DNA of 64,000 nucleotides from Acidimicrobiaceae bacterium (GTDB lineage: Bacteria > Actinomycetota > Acidimicrobiia > Acidimicrobiales > Bog-793). Location of the stretch: contig JAODBO010000144.1 in assembly GCA_025464005.1 (NCBI GenBank), forward strand, positions 124,001-188,000. The letters run 5' to 3'. Within the stretch, counting starts at the first letter, position 1. Each line of letters opens with the position of its first letter. The notes under the pieces are model-generated. The model was not told the DNA's origin. It was given only the letters and a program-made list of their open reading frames with translations, and ran no database searches. Shown here piece after piece: positions 8,608-17,708 of the stretch. The position numbers were made by a program, and so were the translations under genes.

Positions 8608-9509
8608 CGGGCGGCTTCGTCGGCGCGGCCCGTCCGCGCGGCCCGCTCGCCGAAGGTGACCGGGTGCTGCTCATCGACCGGAAGGACCGGCGCTACCTCG
8701 TGCGGCTCGTCGCCGGCGGCTCGTTCCAGAGCCACGCCGGCGTGATCGACCACGACGAGCTGATCGGCTCGGACGACGGCGGCGAGTTCGTCGCCCGTCA
8801 GCGCGACGGCCGCAGCGGACCGGCTCGCCGGTTCCTCGTGCTCAGGCCGACCTTGTCGGACCTCGTCGTCAAGATGCCCCGTGGCGCGCAGGTGATCTAC
8901 CCGAAGGACCTCGGCGCGATCCTGATGGCCGCGGACATCCACCCCGGCGTTCGCGTGCTCGAGGCGGGCGTCGGCTCGGGAGCTCTCTCCATGACGCTGC
9001 TCGGCGCCGGCGCCCACGTCGTCGGCTACGAGCTTCGGGCCGACTTCGCGGCGCGTGCGCGGGCGAACGTCGCCGACCTGCTCGGAAGCGAGACGAGCTA
9101 CCGGGTCGAGGAGCGCGACATCTACGACGGCATCGAGGAGACCGGTGTCGAGCGGGTGCTGCTCGACTTGCCGGAGCCGTGGCGGGTCGTCCCACATGCC
9201 GAGACCGCTCTCGTCCCAGGCGGGATCCTGCTCGCCTACCTGCCGACCATCAACCAGACGGCCGAGCTTCGCCAGCGCTTGGACTCGAGCGGATTTGCCC
9301 TCGCCGAGACGTTCGAGATACTCCGCAGGACCTGGCACATCGAGGGCCGGTCGGTGCGCCCCGACCATCGGATGGTGGCCCACACGGGCTTCATCACGAC
9401 GGCGAGGCGCGTCTCCTCACGCTGGCACGAGCCGCTCGAGGGCGACGAGCCGACACCGGAGAGCGACGAGCCGTCAGTCGACGACAGGCCGCTAACCGAG
9501 AGCGGCTAG
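8604..9509 (+). CDS. trmI: tRNA (adenine-58-N1)-methyltransferase
   Basis: 301 aa, SAM-dependent class I methyltransferase of the TrmI family, modifying A58 in the T-loop of tRNA. The small N-terminal beta domain is followed by RPTLSDLVVKMPRGAQVIYPKD, the SAM motif LEAGVGSGALS at 119-129 and LDLPEPW at 187-193, all typical. It lies just before the proteasome ATPase, as in mycobacteria. The C-terminal 20 residues are an acidic tail. Confidence 0.93.
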   Translation: MTGGFVGAARPRGPLAEGDRVLLIDRKDRRYLVRLVAGGSFQSHAGVIDHDELIGSDDGGEFVARQRDGRSGPARRFLVLRPTLSDLVVKMPRGAQVIYPKDLGAILMAADIHPGVRVLEAGVGSGALSMTLLGAGAHVVGYELRADFAARARANVADLLGSETSYRVEERDIYDGIEETGVERVLLDLPEPWRVVPHAETALVPGGILLAYLPTINQTAELRQRLDSSGFALAETFEILRRTWHIEGRSVRPDHRMVAHTGFITTARRVSSRWHEPLEGDEPTPESDEPSVDDRPLTESG

Positions 9510-9519
9510 GACGCTTCGA

Positions 9520-9756
9520 TCAGCCCTGCTCGATGAAGATGCACTCGCCGGGGCACTCCTCGGCGGCTTCGGTCACCGCGTCCTCGAGCTCGCTCGCGAC
9601 GACGACCATGCCCTGGGCTCCCCCTGGATCACTCTTGACATCGTCGCCCTGCTTGACGTACGCGAGGCCGTCGTCGAGGAGGGTGAACACGGTCGGACAG
9701 ATCTCCTCGCAGAGACCGTCACCCGTGCAGAGATCCTGGTCGATCCAGACCTTCAT
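9520..9756 (-). CDS. Ferredoxin with aspartate in the cluster motif (Pyrococcus-like)
   Basis: 78 aa from the ATG at 9756, preceded by GAAGGAG 11 nt upstream; an ATG at 9783 would add nine residues. The cluster motif reads CTGDGLCEEICP plus a distal ECPGECI, so it is C-x2-D-x2-C-x3-C-P with a fourth Cys downstream. Asp occupies the position of the second Cys ligand, as in Pyrococcus furiosus ferredoxin, implying a 3Fe-4S or Asp-ligated 4Fe-4S cluster. It is a soluble electron carrier; the partner is unknown. It is encoded opposite to trmI and ARC. Confidence 0.88.
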   Translation of the reverse strand: MKVWIDQDLCTGDGLCEEICPTVFTLLDDGLAYVKQGDDVKSDPGGAQGMVVVASELEDAVTEAAEECPGECIFIEQG

Positions 9757-9934
9757 GTTGCTTGGCGCTCCTTCGGGGTCCAAGTGCCCTCATGGCGCGG
9801 CACATCCGCCGGGTTGAACCTGGATCTATCGACGGTAACGGTCCGCTGTAGGGGTGTCAAGGCAGCCCTTGCACCGGCGACGCAGCCGGGAGAGGAGGCG
9901 TCCAGGGATGCGCTTGTCGGTGCGATTGCCGGTG

Positions 9935-9940
9935 TAGGGT
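9935..9940 (+). promoter_or_regulatory. Putative -10 box of the ARC/proteasome unit
   Basis: TAGGGT, with TTGTCG about 15 nt upstream as a weak -35. It lies 46 nt before the preferred ATG at 9987 and 4 nt before an in-frame GTG at 9945. Confidence 0.35.
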
Positions 9941-9986
9941 CCGCGTGGACGGGGGACGCACGCGCCGTGAGGAGGTGGTCCCGATC

Positions 9987-11717
9987 ATGGACGACAAGAC
10001 GTTGACCGGGCTGCGGGCACAGGTCGAGGCAGCTGAAGCCGAGGTGGCGGAGCTGCGCCACCGGCTACAGGAGGCGCCCCAACGGGTGCGCGTCCTCGAA
10101 GAGCGCCTGCTCGAGGTGACAGGACAGCTGTCCCATGCGCTCTCGCAGAACGAGAAGCTGACCTTCACGCTGCAGCAGGCGAAGGAGAACATCGCGGCGC
10201 TTCGCGACGAGGTCGACAAGCTGACCCAGCCTCCCAGCGCGTACGGGACCTTCCTCCAGGCCAACGACGACGGCAGCGTCGATGTGTTCGCGAGCGGACG
10301 CAAGATGCGGGTCGCGCTGCACCCGGCGATCGCGGGCGGCGAGCTGCTCCGGGGCCAGGAGGTCGTGCTCAACGAGTCGCTGAACGTCGTGCTGGCGCGG
10401 CACTTCGAGCAGGCCGGCGAGGTGGTGACGATCCAGGAGATGCTCGAGGACGGGCACCGAGCGCTCATTGTGGGCCGGGCGGACGAGCAGCGCGTCGCCG
10501 AGATCTCGGACGCGCTCGCCGACACGAAACTGCGGGCCGGCGACAGCGTCCTCATGGACACGCGCACGCAGCTGCTGCTCGAGAAGCTGCCGCGTCCGGA
10601 GATCGAGGAGGTCATCCTCGAAGAGGTTCCCGACATCACCTACGCGGACATCGGCGGGCTCGACACCCAGATCGAGGCGATCACCGACGCGGTCGAGCTG
10701 CCCTACATGCACCGCGAGCTCTTCGCCGAGCACCAGTTGCCGGCGCCGAAGGGCATCCTGCTCTACGGCCCTCCGGGGTGCGGCAAGACGCTCATCGCCA
10801 AGGCAGTCGCCAACTCGTTGGCGAAGAAGGTTGGCGAGCTCACCGGCAACGTCAACGTGCGCAGCTACTTCTTGAACATCAAGGGTCCCGAGCTTCTCAA
10901 CAAGTACGTGGGCGAGACCGAGCGGCAGATCCGCCTCGTGTTCCAGCGTGCGAGGGAGAAGGCCGAGGAGGGCGTGCCGGTCATCGTGTTCTTCGACGAG
11001 ATGGACTCCCTCTTTCGCACGCGAGGCACCGGCATCAGCTCGGACATGGAATCGACGATCGTCCCTCAGCTGCTCGCTGAGATCGACGGGGTCGAGGCAC
11101 TTCGCGACGTGATCGTCATCGGCGCCTCCAACCGAGAGGACCTGATCGACCCTGCGATACTTCGTCCGGGCCGCCTCGACGTGAAGATCAAGATCGAGCG
11201 GCCGAACGAGGTCGCCGCCCAGCAGATATTCGCCAGATACCTCACCGCTCAGCTACCGCTCGACGCACGCGACGTCGCCAATCTCGGGGGTGGCGACCCC
11301 GAGAAGGCGGTCCAGGTGATCATCGAGCGCACGGTCGCCGAGATGTACCGTGCGGACGACGACAACCGCTTCCTCGAGGTCACCTACCAGAACGGTGACA
11401 AGGAGATCCTCTACTTCAAGGACTTCTCGTCGGGCGCGATGATCGAGAACATCGTCCGTCGCGCGAAGAAGCTCGCCATCAAGCGCACGCTCGCCGGCGA
11501 GGGGCGCGGGATACGACTCGACGACATGATCGAGTCGATAAAGCAGGAGTACAAGGAGAACGAGGACCTTCCGAACACGACCAACCCCGACGACTGGGCC
11601 AAGATCTCCGGCAAGAAGGGCGAGCGGATCGTTTACGTCCGCACGATCTTCGATCACGGCGACGACACTCGGGGCGGGCGCGCGATCGAGCGCGTCGGCA
11701 CCGGGCAGTACCTATAA
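9987..11717 (+). CDS. arc: Proteasome-associated AAA+ ATPase ARC/Mpa
   Basis: 576 aa. It recognises pupylated proteins through its N-terminal coiled coil (about residues 10-80), has a double OB region (about 85-200) and an AAA+ module with Walker A GPPGCGKT at 261-268 and Walker [10 protein letters not shown] at 332-340. It unfolds substrates into PrcBA. The C-terminus ends GQYL, the penultimate-Tyr tail that docks into the 20S core. The ATG at 9987 has AGGAGG 11 nt upstream; an in-frame GTG at 9945 would add 14 residues. First gene of the Pup-proteasome block. Confidence 0.96.
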   Translation: MDDKTLTGLRAQVEAAEAEVAELRHRLQEAPQRVRVLEERLLEVTGQLSHALSQNEKLTFTLQQAKENIAALRDEVDKLTQPPSAYGTFLQANDDGSVDVFASGRKMRVALHPAIAGGELLRGQEVVLNESLNVVLARHFEQAGEVVTIQEMLEDGHRALIVGRADEQRVAEISDALADTKLRAGDSVLMDTRTQLLLEKLPRPEIEEVILEEVPDITYADIGGLDTQIEAITDAVELPYMHRELFAEHQLPAPKGILLYGPPGCGKTLIAKAVANSLAKKVGELTGNVNVRSYFLNIKGPELLNKYVGETERQIRLVFQRAREKAEEGVPVIVFFDEMDSLFRTRGTGISSDMESTIVPQLLAEIDGVEALRDVIVIGASNREDLIDPAILRPGRLDVKIKIERPNEVAAQQIFARYLTAQLPLDARDVANLGGGDPEKAVQVIIERTVAEMYRADDDNRFLEVTYQNGDKEILYFKDFSSGAMIENIVRRAKKLAIKRTLAGEGRGIRLDDMIESIKQEYKENEDLPNTTNPDDWAKISGKKGERIVYVRTIFDHGDDTRGGRAIERVGTGQYL

Positions 11718-11740
11718 CCGGCCCGGCGGGGGCCATCCAG

Positions 11741-11746
11741 TAGCGT
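11741..11746 (+). promoter_or_regulatory. Putative -10 box, leaderless dop
   Basis: TAGCGT, then 7 nt, then the dop ATG at 11754; no Shine-Dalgarno lies between. Confidence 0.35.
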
Positions 11747-11753
11747 CGCCAAC

Positions 11754-13241
11754 ATGGCCATAGCCAAGGTCTACGGGATCGAGACCGAGTACGGCATCCA
11801 GGTCGTCGGCAACGCCGACGGCAATCCGACGACTGCCTCGTCGGTCCTCATCAACTCCTACGTCTCCCAGCTCGCCGGCCGCGTCGGCTGGGACTTCGAG
11901 GACGAGTCGCCCGGGCGCGACGCGCGTGGTTACGTGCGCGAAGGCTCGATGCCGCCCGAGGTGGAGACCCACCTGGTCAACACGGTGCTCACCAACGGTG
12001 CCCGGTACTACGTCGACCACGCGCATCCGGAGTACTCCTCGCCGGAGTGCGCAACGCCGCTCGAGCTGGTGCGCCAGGACAAGGCCGGTGAGCTCGTCCT
12101 CGCGAGGTCGATGGCCGCGGCTCGGCGAGTCCTTCCGCCGGGCGAAGAGATAGTCGTCTACAAGAACAACTCCGACGGCAAGGGCAACTCCTACGGCTGT
12201 CACGAGAACTACTTGATGGACCGCACGGTGCCCTTCGCCCGCCTGGCGCGACAGGTCACGGTGCACCTCGTGACGCGCCAGATCTACACCGGATCGGGCA
12301 AGGTCGGCTGCGAGGCGTCGCCGTCGCCGACACCGGCGTTCGAGATCACCCAGCGGGCGGACTTCTTCGAGGAGGAGATCGGGCTCGAGACGACGCTGAA
12401 GCGCCCGATCGTCAACACTCGAGACGAGCCGCATGCCGACGCCACGAAGTACCGTCGCCTGCATGTGATCACCGGGGACGCCAATCTCGCCGAGGTGGCG
12501 ACGTTCCTCAAGGTGGGTGTCACCGCCCTCGTGCTCCTCCTGATCGAAGACGACGTCCTCAGCGCCCGCGAGCTCGTGTTGGCGAACCCGGTCCAGGCGA
12601 TGCGGGCGGTCTCGCACGACGTCGCGCTCACCAGGCCGCTCGAGCTCGTCTCGGGTGAGTCGATCACGGCCCTCGAGCTGCAGTGGGAGCTCTACGACGC
12701 CGCCCGCAAGTACGCGGAGGAGCGGGGTCTCGCCGAGCTTGGCCCGGAGCCGGCCGGTCGCCAGCTGCTCGAGCGGTGGGAAGCGGTGCTGAGCGGCCTG
12801 GAGTCGGACCCGGCCTCGCTTCGCCACCAGCTCGACTGGGTCGCCAAGCTCGAGCTGATCGACGCCTACTGTGCGCGCCACAACTGCGGTCTCGACGACC
12901 ACAGGGTGGCGGCGCTCGACCTGCAGTACCACGACGTGCGTCCCGCGCGTTCGCTCTTCCAGCGGCTCGACATGGAGCGCCTCGTCACGCCCGCGGAGGT
13001 CGAGGCAGCGGTGACGTCCCCGCCTCGCGACACGCGGGCATATTTCCGCGGCGAGTGCCTGAAGCGTTTCGGCGCGTCGATCGTGGCTGCCAACTGGGAC
13101 TCCATAGTGTTCGATCTCGGAGACGACCCCCTTCGGCGGGTCCCGATGATGGAGCCGCTGCGGGGGAGCGCGGCGCACGTCGATACGCTCTTGGATGGTT
13201 GCAGTAGCCCCGCCGAGCTGCTCAGGCGGCTCGGCGCTTAG
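11754..13241 (+). CDS. dop: Pup deamidase/depupylase Dop
   Basis: 495 aa, glutamine-synthetase-like fold. It converts the C-terminal Gln of Pup to Glu and also removes Pup from substrates. Signatures are GIETEYGI at the start (ATP/Mg site, Glu10), YYVDHAHPEYSSPE with the predicted catalytic Asp88, and [19 protein letters not shown]. The loop after residue 25 and the ETEYG motif separate Dop from PafA (LENEYG). Needed here because the adjacent Pup ends in Gln. It is followed at once by pup, with GGAGG overlapping its stop. Confidence 0.96.
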   Translation: MAIAKVYGIETEYGIQVVGNADGNPTTASSVLINSYVSQLAGRVGWDFEDESPGRDARGYVREGSMPPEVETHLVNTVLTNGARYYVDHAHPEYSSPECATPLELVRQDKAGELVLARSMAAARRVLPPGEEIVVYKNNSDGKGNSYGCHENYLMDRTVPFARLARQVTVHLVTRQIYTGSGKVGCEASPSPTPAFEITQRADFFEEEIGLETTLKRPIVNTRDEPHADATKYRRLHVITGDANLAEVATFLKVGVTALVLLLIEDDVLSARELVLANPVQAMRAVSHDVALTRPLELVSGESITALELQWELYDAARKYAEERGLAELGPEPAGRQLLERWEAVLSGLESDPASLRHQLDWVAKLELIDAYCARHNCGLDDHRVAALDLQYHDVRPARSLFQRLDMERLVTPAEVEAAVTSPPRDTRAYFRGECLKRFGASIVAANWDSIVFDLGDDPLRRVPMMEPLRGSAAHVDTLLDGCSSPAELLRRLGA

Positions 13242-13255
13242 GAGGCTTGATTCGA

Positions 13256-13453
13256 ATGGCAGAGCGGGAGCTGAAGAAGCGAACGGCGCCCCAGAAGGAT
13301 GCGCCCGAGGTCGAGGAGGAAGCGCCGGCTACGAGCGAGCGCGGCGAGCGGCTGAAGGCCGAGATCGATGACCTGCTCGACGAGATCGACGAGGTCCTCG
13401 AGGACAACGCCGAGGAGTTTGTCAGGAACTACGTCCAAAAGGGCGGTCAGTAG
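13256..13453 (+). CDS. pup: Prokaryotic ubiquitin-like protein Pup
   Basis: 65 aa, disordered, acidic C-terminal half (KAEIDDLLDEIDEVLEDNAEEF) and the invariant C-terminal GGQ. The Gln form must be deamidated by Dop before PafA ligates it to substrate lysines. The ATG at 13256 lies 10 nt after GGAGG (13241-13245); an upstream in-frame TTG at 13247 is too close to that site. Length matches the usual 60-70 aa. Confidence 0.97.
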   Translation: MAERELKKRTAPQKDAPEVEEEAPATSERGERLKAEIDDLLDEIDEVLEDNAEEFVRNYVQKGGQ

Positions 13454-13474
13454 GAGCGCACCGCCGCGCGCCAC

Positions 13475-13480
13475 TAGGGT
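13475..13480 (+). promoter_or_regulatory. Putative -10 box, leaderless prcB
   Basis: TAGGGT, then 8 nt, then the prcB ATG at 13489; no Shine-Dalgarno is seen. Confidence 0.3.
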
Positions 13481-13488
13481 CTAGCCCG

Positions 13489-14313
13489 ATGAGCCTTTAC
13501 CTGTTCCCCTCGGGGGAAGACCCGGGTGCAAACTTCGCCGACCTGCTGCGACGGGTCCAGCCGGGTGCGGTGGTGCCGACCCCGACGGGCGCGACGGCGC
13601 TCGAGATCCGGCACGCCACGACCATCGCTGCGCTGCGCTACAGCTCCGGCGTGGTGATGGCCGGAGATCGGCGGGCGACCGAGGGCGTGAGCATCGCTCA
13701 TCGCAGCATCGAAAAAGTTTTCGCCGCGGATCGCTATTCGGCTGTTGCCATCGCCGGAGCCGCAGGGCCCGCGATCGAGATGGTACGGCTCTTCCAGACC
13801 CAGCTCGAGCATTACGAGAAGGTCGAGGGAGCGACGCTCAGTCTCGAGGGCAAGGCCAACCAGCTGGCGCAGATGGTACGTGCGCACCTGCCGATGGCGA
13901 TGCAGGGGCTCGCCGTCGTCCCGCTGTTCGCGGGATGGGACTGGATCCGTAGCTCGGGGCGCATCTTCACCTACGACGTCACCGGTGGTCGTTACGAGGA
14001 GACGGACTTCCACGCGACCGGATCTGGCGGGCGGGACGCCAAGACGACGATCAAGCTCGGTTATCGCGAGGGCCTCAGCCGCGTCGATGCCATCGACCTC
14101 GCCCTGGAGGCGCTCTTCCAGGCCGCCGACGAGGACGCGGCCACTGGCGGGCCGGACCCGGTGCGGGGCATCTACCCGATCGTCGCCACGGTCGACTCGA
14201 CCGGGTTCACCCGGATACCCGATGAGGAGATCGCCGACCGGTTCGGCGTCTTCTTGGAGCGCCGCGCCGGAGCGCTACGTGGAGCCGACTCCGAAGGGGG
14301 TGAGCCGACATGA
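13489..14313 (+). CDS. prcB: 20S proteasome beta subunit PrcB
   Basis: 274 aa, the proteolytic subunit. A roughly 43-residue propeptide is followed by the mature N-terminus TTIAALRY; Thr44 is the predicted nucleophile (Thr1), with Asp17 (MAGDRR) and Lys33 (EKVF) of the mature numbering in place. Autocleavage would be after Ala43 (HA-TT) rather than the usual Gly (HG-TT in Mycobacterium). GSGG and ATGGPDPVRG are conserved. It overlaps prcA by ATGA. It assembles with PrcA into the 28-subunit core. Confidence 0.96.
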   Translation: MSLYLFPSGEDPGANFADLLRRVQPGAVVPTPTGATALEIRHATTIAALRYSSGVVMAGDRRATEGVSIAHRSIEKVFAADRYSAVAIAGAAGPAIEMVRLFQTQLEHYEKVEGATLSLEGKANQLAQMVRAHLPMAMQGLAVVPLFAGWDWIRSSGRIFTYDVTGGRYEETDFHATGSGGRDAKTTIKLGYREGLSRVDAIDLALEALFQAADEDAATGGPDPVRGIYPIVATVDSTGFTRIPDEEIADRFGVFLERRAGALRGADSEGGEPT

Positions 14314-14990
14314 CCATGCCGTACTACGTCGCCCCCGAGCAGGTCATGAAGGACCGCGCCGAGTACGCCCAGAAGGGCATCGCGAGAGGAAGGGCGCTCG
14401 TCGCCGTCAATTACGCCGACGGCATCCTCGTGGTGGCCGAGAATCCGTCGAGGACGCTCCACAAGATCAGCGAGATCTACGACCGCGTGGCATTCGCCGG
14501 CGTCGGCAAGTACAACGAGTTCGACCAGCTGAGGGTCGCCGGTATCCGTCACGCGGACACGAAGGGCTACGCCTACTCCCGTGACGACGTGGACGCCCGC
14601 TCGCTCGCCAATCTCTACGCGCAGCACCTCGGTCAGGTGTTCACCCACGAGATGAAGCCGCTCGAGGTGGAGATCCTCGTGGCCGAGCTCGGCCCCTCCG
14701 AGCAGGAGAACCGCCTTTACCACATCGCCTACGACGGGACGGTTGTCGACGAGCAGCGCTCGACGGTGCTCGGTGGCGAGGCGGAGGCGATCGCCCGACG
14801 GCTGGACCAGACCTACGTCGAAGGCTGGTCGCTGCGTGATGCCGTGCGGGGCTGCGCGAGCTGCCTCGCTGGTCCCGACCGGTCGCTCGGAGCCGACGAC
14901 CTGGAGGTCGCCGTGCTGAGCTCGGGCAACGGTCGGCGCGCCTTTCGCCGCGTCGACGGCGAAGAGCTCGAAGCGGTGCTGCACGACTGA
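14310..14990 (+). CDS. prcA: 20S proteasome alpha subunit PrcA
   Basis: 226 aa, non-catalytic alpha subunit forming the outer rings and gate of the 20S core. The N-terminal MPYYVAPEQVMKDRAEYAQKGIARGR is typical of the family, as are HKISEIYDRVAFAGVGKYNEF and the gating octapeptide region. It starts within the prcB stop (ATGA), giving equimolar coupled translation. Confidence 0.96.
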   Translation: MTMPYYVAPEQVMKDRAEYAQKGIARGRALVAVNYADGILVVAENPSRTLHKISEIYDRVAFAGVGKYNEFDQLRVAGIRHADTKGYAYSRDDVDARSLANLYAQHLGQVFTHEMKPLEVEILVAELGPSEQENRLYHIAYDGTVVDEQRSTVLGGEAEAIARRLDQTYVEGWSLRDAVRGCASCLAGPDRSLGADDLEVAVLSSGNGRRAFRRVDGEELEAVLHD

Positions 14991-15060
14991 GCCTGCGGAT
15001 ACGCGCCGTCGGGCGGGCGCGAGCCCGGATGGTGCCCGCTGGAAGGTCACCGTTCGGCGC

Positions 15061-15066
15061 TAGCTT
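15061..15066 (+). promoter_or_regulatory. Putative -10 box, leaderless pafA
   Basis: TAGCTT, then 6 nt, then the pafA GTG at 15073; no Shine-Dalgarno. Confidence 0.4.
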
Positions 15067-15072
15067 GACGTC

Positions 15073-16431
15073 GTGGACCGCCGTATCTTCGGGCTCGAGA
15101 ACGAGTACGGCGTGACGTGCACCCTTCGTGGGCAACGTCGGCTCAGCCCCGACGAGGTCGCGCGCTACCTGTTCCGCCGGGTCGTGAGCTGGGGCAGGTC
15201 CTCGAACGTGTTCCTCGAGAACGGCGCTCGGCTCTATCTCGACGTCGGCAGCCACCCGGAGTACGCGACGCCCGAGTGCGACTCCATCGAGGACCTCGTC
15301 GCCCACGACAAGGCGGGGGAGAAGATCCTCGACGGGCTGGTGGCCTCCGCAGAGGCGCGCCTTCGTGACGAGGGCATCCGCGGGGTCGTCTACCTGTTCA
15401 AGAACAACACCGACTCCGCGGGCAATTCCTACGGCTGCCACGAGAACTATCTGACGAGTCGTCGCGACGACTTCGCGCACTACGCGCAGGTGCTGATCCC
15501 CTTCCTGGTGACGCGCCAGATCTACGCCGGCGCCGGCAAGATCCTCCAGACGGCTCGCGGCGCCGTGTTCTGCCTGTCGCAGCGGGCCGAGCACATCTGG
15601 GAAGGCGTGTCGTCAGCGACCACGCGCTCGCGGCCGATCATCAACACGCGCGACGAACCACACGCGGACGCCGAGCGCTTCCGGCGGCTGCACGTCATCG
15701 TCGGGGACTCCAACATGAGCGAGTACACGACGTTCCTCAAGGTCGGGGTGATGAGCATCATCTTGCGGATGCTCGAGGACCCGGGCGTCGTGCTGCGTGA
15801 CCTGACGTTGGAGGACCCGATCCGGGCGATCCGGGAGATCAGCCACGATCTCACCTGCCGGCGCCAGGTCAGATTGGCGAACGGACGTGAGGCGAGCGCC
15901 TTCGACATCCAGCAGGAGTACCTGTCACGCGCCGTGCGGTACGCGGAGAGCCGGGGGCTCTCGCCGATGGAGGATCGGGCGCTCGCGATGTGGCAGCACT
16001 GCATGGACGGCATCGAGAAGGATCCCTTCAGCCTGGACCGCGAGTGCGACTGGGTCATAAAGCACCGGATCATCGAGGCCTACCGGGAGCGCCACGAACT
16101 CGCGCTTGGCGCGCCGCAGGTAGCGCTGCTCGACCTGCAGTACCACGACGTGTCGCGCGAGCGCGGCGTGTTCTACAAGATGCAAGCGCGTGGAGCGGTG
16201 GAGCGGATCGTGACCGACGCCGCTATCGACGACGCCATGGAGAACGCCCCGTCGACGACGAGGGCGCGCCTACGGGGAGAGTTCATCCGCAGGGCGAAGG
16301 AGCGGCGCCGCGATTTCACGGTCGACTGGGTGCACCTGAAGCTGAACGACCAGACGCAGCGGACCGTGCTGCTGAAGGACCCGTTCCGTGCGCACGACGA
16401 GCGCGTCGAGCGCCTGATCGAGTCGATGTGA
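15073..16431 (+). CDS. pafA: Pup-protein ligase PafA
   Basis: 452 aa. It activates the C-terminal Glu of Pup with ATP and joins it to substrate lysines. Homologous to Dop and glutamine synthetase: [10 protein letters not shown] (Glu9), [17 protein letters not shown] with predicted catalytic Asp57, and [22 protein letters not shown] start six nt after a TAGCTT box. Downstream, the pafB/pafC regulator genes found in many actinobacteria are missing and lepB follows with a GTGA overlap. Confidence 0.96.
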   Translation: MDRRIFGLENEYGVTCTLRGQRRLSPDEVARYLFRRVVSWGRSSNVFLENGARLYLDVGSHPEYATPECDSIEDLVAHDKAGEKILDGLVASAEARLRDEGIRGVVYLFKNNTDSAGNSYGCHENYLTSRRDDFAHYAQVLIPFLVTRQIYAGAGKILQTARGAVFCLSQRAEHIWEGVSSATTRSRPIINTRDEPHADAERFRRLHVIVGDSNMSEYTTFLKVGVMSIILRMLEDPGVVLRDLTLEDPIRAIREISHDLTCRRQVRLANGREASAFDIQQEYLSRAVRYAESRGLSPMEDRALAMWQHCMDGIEKDPFSLDRECDWVIKHRIIEAYRERHELALGAPQVALLDLQYHDVSRERGVFYKMQARGAVERIVTDAAIDDAMENAPSTTRARLRGEFIRRAKERRRDFTVDWVHLKLNDQTQRTVLLKDPFRAHDERVERLIESM

Positions 16432-17129
16432 GCGATCTACCGCACGACCGGACAGCGCCATCCGATCCGAAAGCGCCATCCGATCCGGCCGCCCCGACCG
16501 CGTTGCTCGACCCGGGCGTGCCGGAGGAGGCGCTCGACGCCTCGCCGACGACCAAGGGCAACAAGAGCGGTGGGTGGCGGACCCGCAAGCGGCGGATCCT
16601 GATCGAGTGGGCCGCGGTGTTCGCACTGGCGGCGCTCGCGGCAGCCGGTCTCCGCGGCTTCGTGCTGCAGGCCTTCTACGTCCCGTCCGGATCGATGGAG
16701 CCGGCGCTGCAGATCGGCGACCGGATCCTCGTCGACAAGTTCCTGTTCTCGCCGGCGTCGCTGCACGACGGAGACGTCATAGTTTTCGCCCGTCCCTCCG
16801 GCGACACGGCCGGGGTGTGCGACGACCCGAACGCGACGGACCTCGTCAAGCGAGTCGTCGCGCTGCCGGGCCAGACCATCTGGTCGTCGCACAACAAGAT
16901 CTACGTAAACGGCATACACCAGACCGAGACCTACCTGCCTCGCGGGACAGCACTCGGCAAGGCCGTGCCACGCCAGGTCGTTCCCAAGGGACGGTTCTTC
17001 GTGATGGGGGACAATCGGTCGCTGTCGTGCGACAGCCGTTACTGGGGAACCGTCAAAGCCTCGAGCATCATCGGTCGGGTGATCGCCGTCATCTGGCGCG
17101 GCGGACGCCCCACGCTCCACGCGTTTTGA
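16428..17129 (+). CDS. lepB: Signal peptidase I
   Basis: 233 aa, type I leader peptidase. A Pro/Ala-rich cytoplasmic N-terminus of about 55 aa precedes one transmembrane helix (about 58-77); the catalytic Ser89 is in VPSGSMEP, the general base Lys141 in [11 protein letters not shown], and [15 protein letters not shown] closes the fold. It removes signal peptides on the outer face of the membrane. The GTG overlaps the pafA stop, and it lies just before the Tat genes, so secretion functions are grouped here. Confidence 0.93.
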   Translation: MSDLPHDRTAPSDPKAPSDPAAPTALLDPGVPEEALDASPTTKGNKSGGWRTRKRRILIEWAAVFALAALAAAGLRGFVLQAFYVPSGSMEPALQIGDRILVDKFLFSPASLHDGDVIVFARPSGDTAGVCDDPNATDLVKRVVALPGQTIWSSHNKIYVNGIHQTETYLPRGTALGKAVPRQVVPKGRFFVMGDNRSLSCDSRYWGTVKASSIIGRVIAVIWRGGRPTLHAF

Positions 17130-17161
17130 GCTGGCGCCGCGTTCGTGCGGCGACCCCCTTG

Positions 17162-17167
17162 TAGACT
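17162..17167 (+). promoter_or_regulatory. Putative -10 box, leaderless tatB-like gene
   Basis: TAGACT, then 7 nt, then GTG at 17175; no Shine-Dalgarno. Confidence 0.4.
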
Positions 17168-17174
17168 GCGCGTC

Positions 17175-17675
17175 GTGGGATTTCTTGACCCCGGCAAGAT
17201 CCTCGTCATCCTCGTGCTCGCGCTGATCGTCCTCGGACCGGATCGCCTGCCGAAAGCGGCGCGACAGGCCGGCGCGGCGTGGCGGGAGCTCACACGCGTC
17301 CGGGAGCAGGTCACCGAGGAGATCCGTTCGGCCATGCCGGATCTGGACCTTCCGAACATCCCGCGGATGCCTACCAACGTCGTTTCGGGCTTCATCGCGG
17401 ACCTCACGAAGCCCTCCGTGCGCGACGTCGGTGGCGACGCGGTGGGGGCGAACGGCGTCGAGTCCGAGGTCCAGGGAGCGCCGGGGGAGCTGATCTCGTC
17501 GTCCTCCACCGGCGAGACCGACGAGACGGGGGAGGCAGCAACCACGTGGCCGAGCGAGAGCGCCGCCTCCGGAGGGCTCGCGCCACCTGCCGCGGGCCGG
17601 GACAGCGGGCGCTCCGCGGCCCGGGCGGCGATTGCCGACGTCCCGCTATCGTCCGACGACCCGAGCATGAACTGA
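17175..17675 (+). CDS. tatB: Twin-arginine translocase TatA/TatB-family subunit
   Basis: 166 aa. An N-terminal transmembrane helix (ILVILVLALIVLGPDRLP, about residues 8-25) with the Gly-Pro hinge, an amphipathic helix (KAARQAGAAWRELTRVREQV) and a long acidic, Ser/Gly/Ala-rich tail. The Pro-Asp-Arg-Leu-Pro hinge and the long tail favour TatB over TatA, though the subtype is uncertain. It pairs with the tatC immediately downstream. An upstream in-frame start at 17145 would put ten polar residues before the helix; the GTG at 17175 fits the family. Confidence 0.85.
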   Translation: MGFLDPGKILVILVLALIVLGPDRLPKAARQAGAAWRELTRVREQVTEEIRSAMPDLDLPNIPRMPTNVVSGFIADLTKPSVRDVGGDAVGANGVESEVQGAPGELISSSSTGETDETGEAATTWPSESAASGGLAPPAAGRDSGRSAARAAIADVPLSSDDPSMN

Positions 17676-17708
17676 GACCGGCCTCGCCGCCGGCTCCGTA
17701 CTAGAGAC

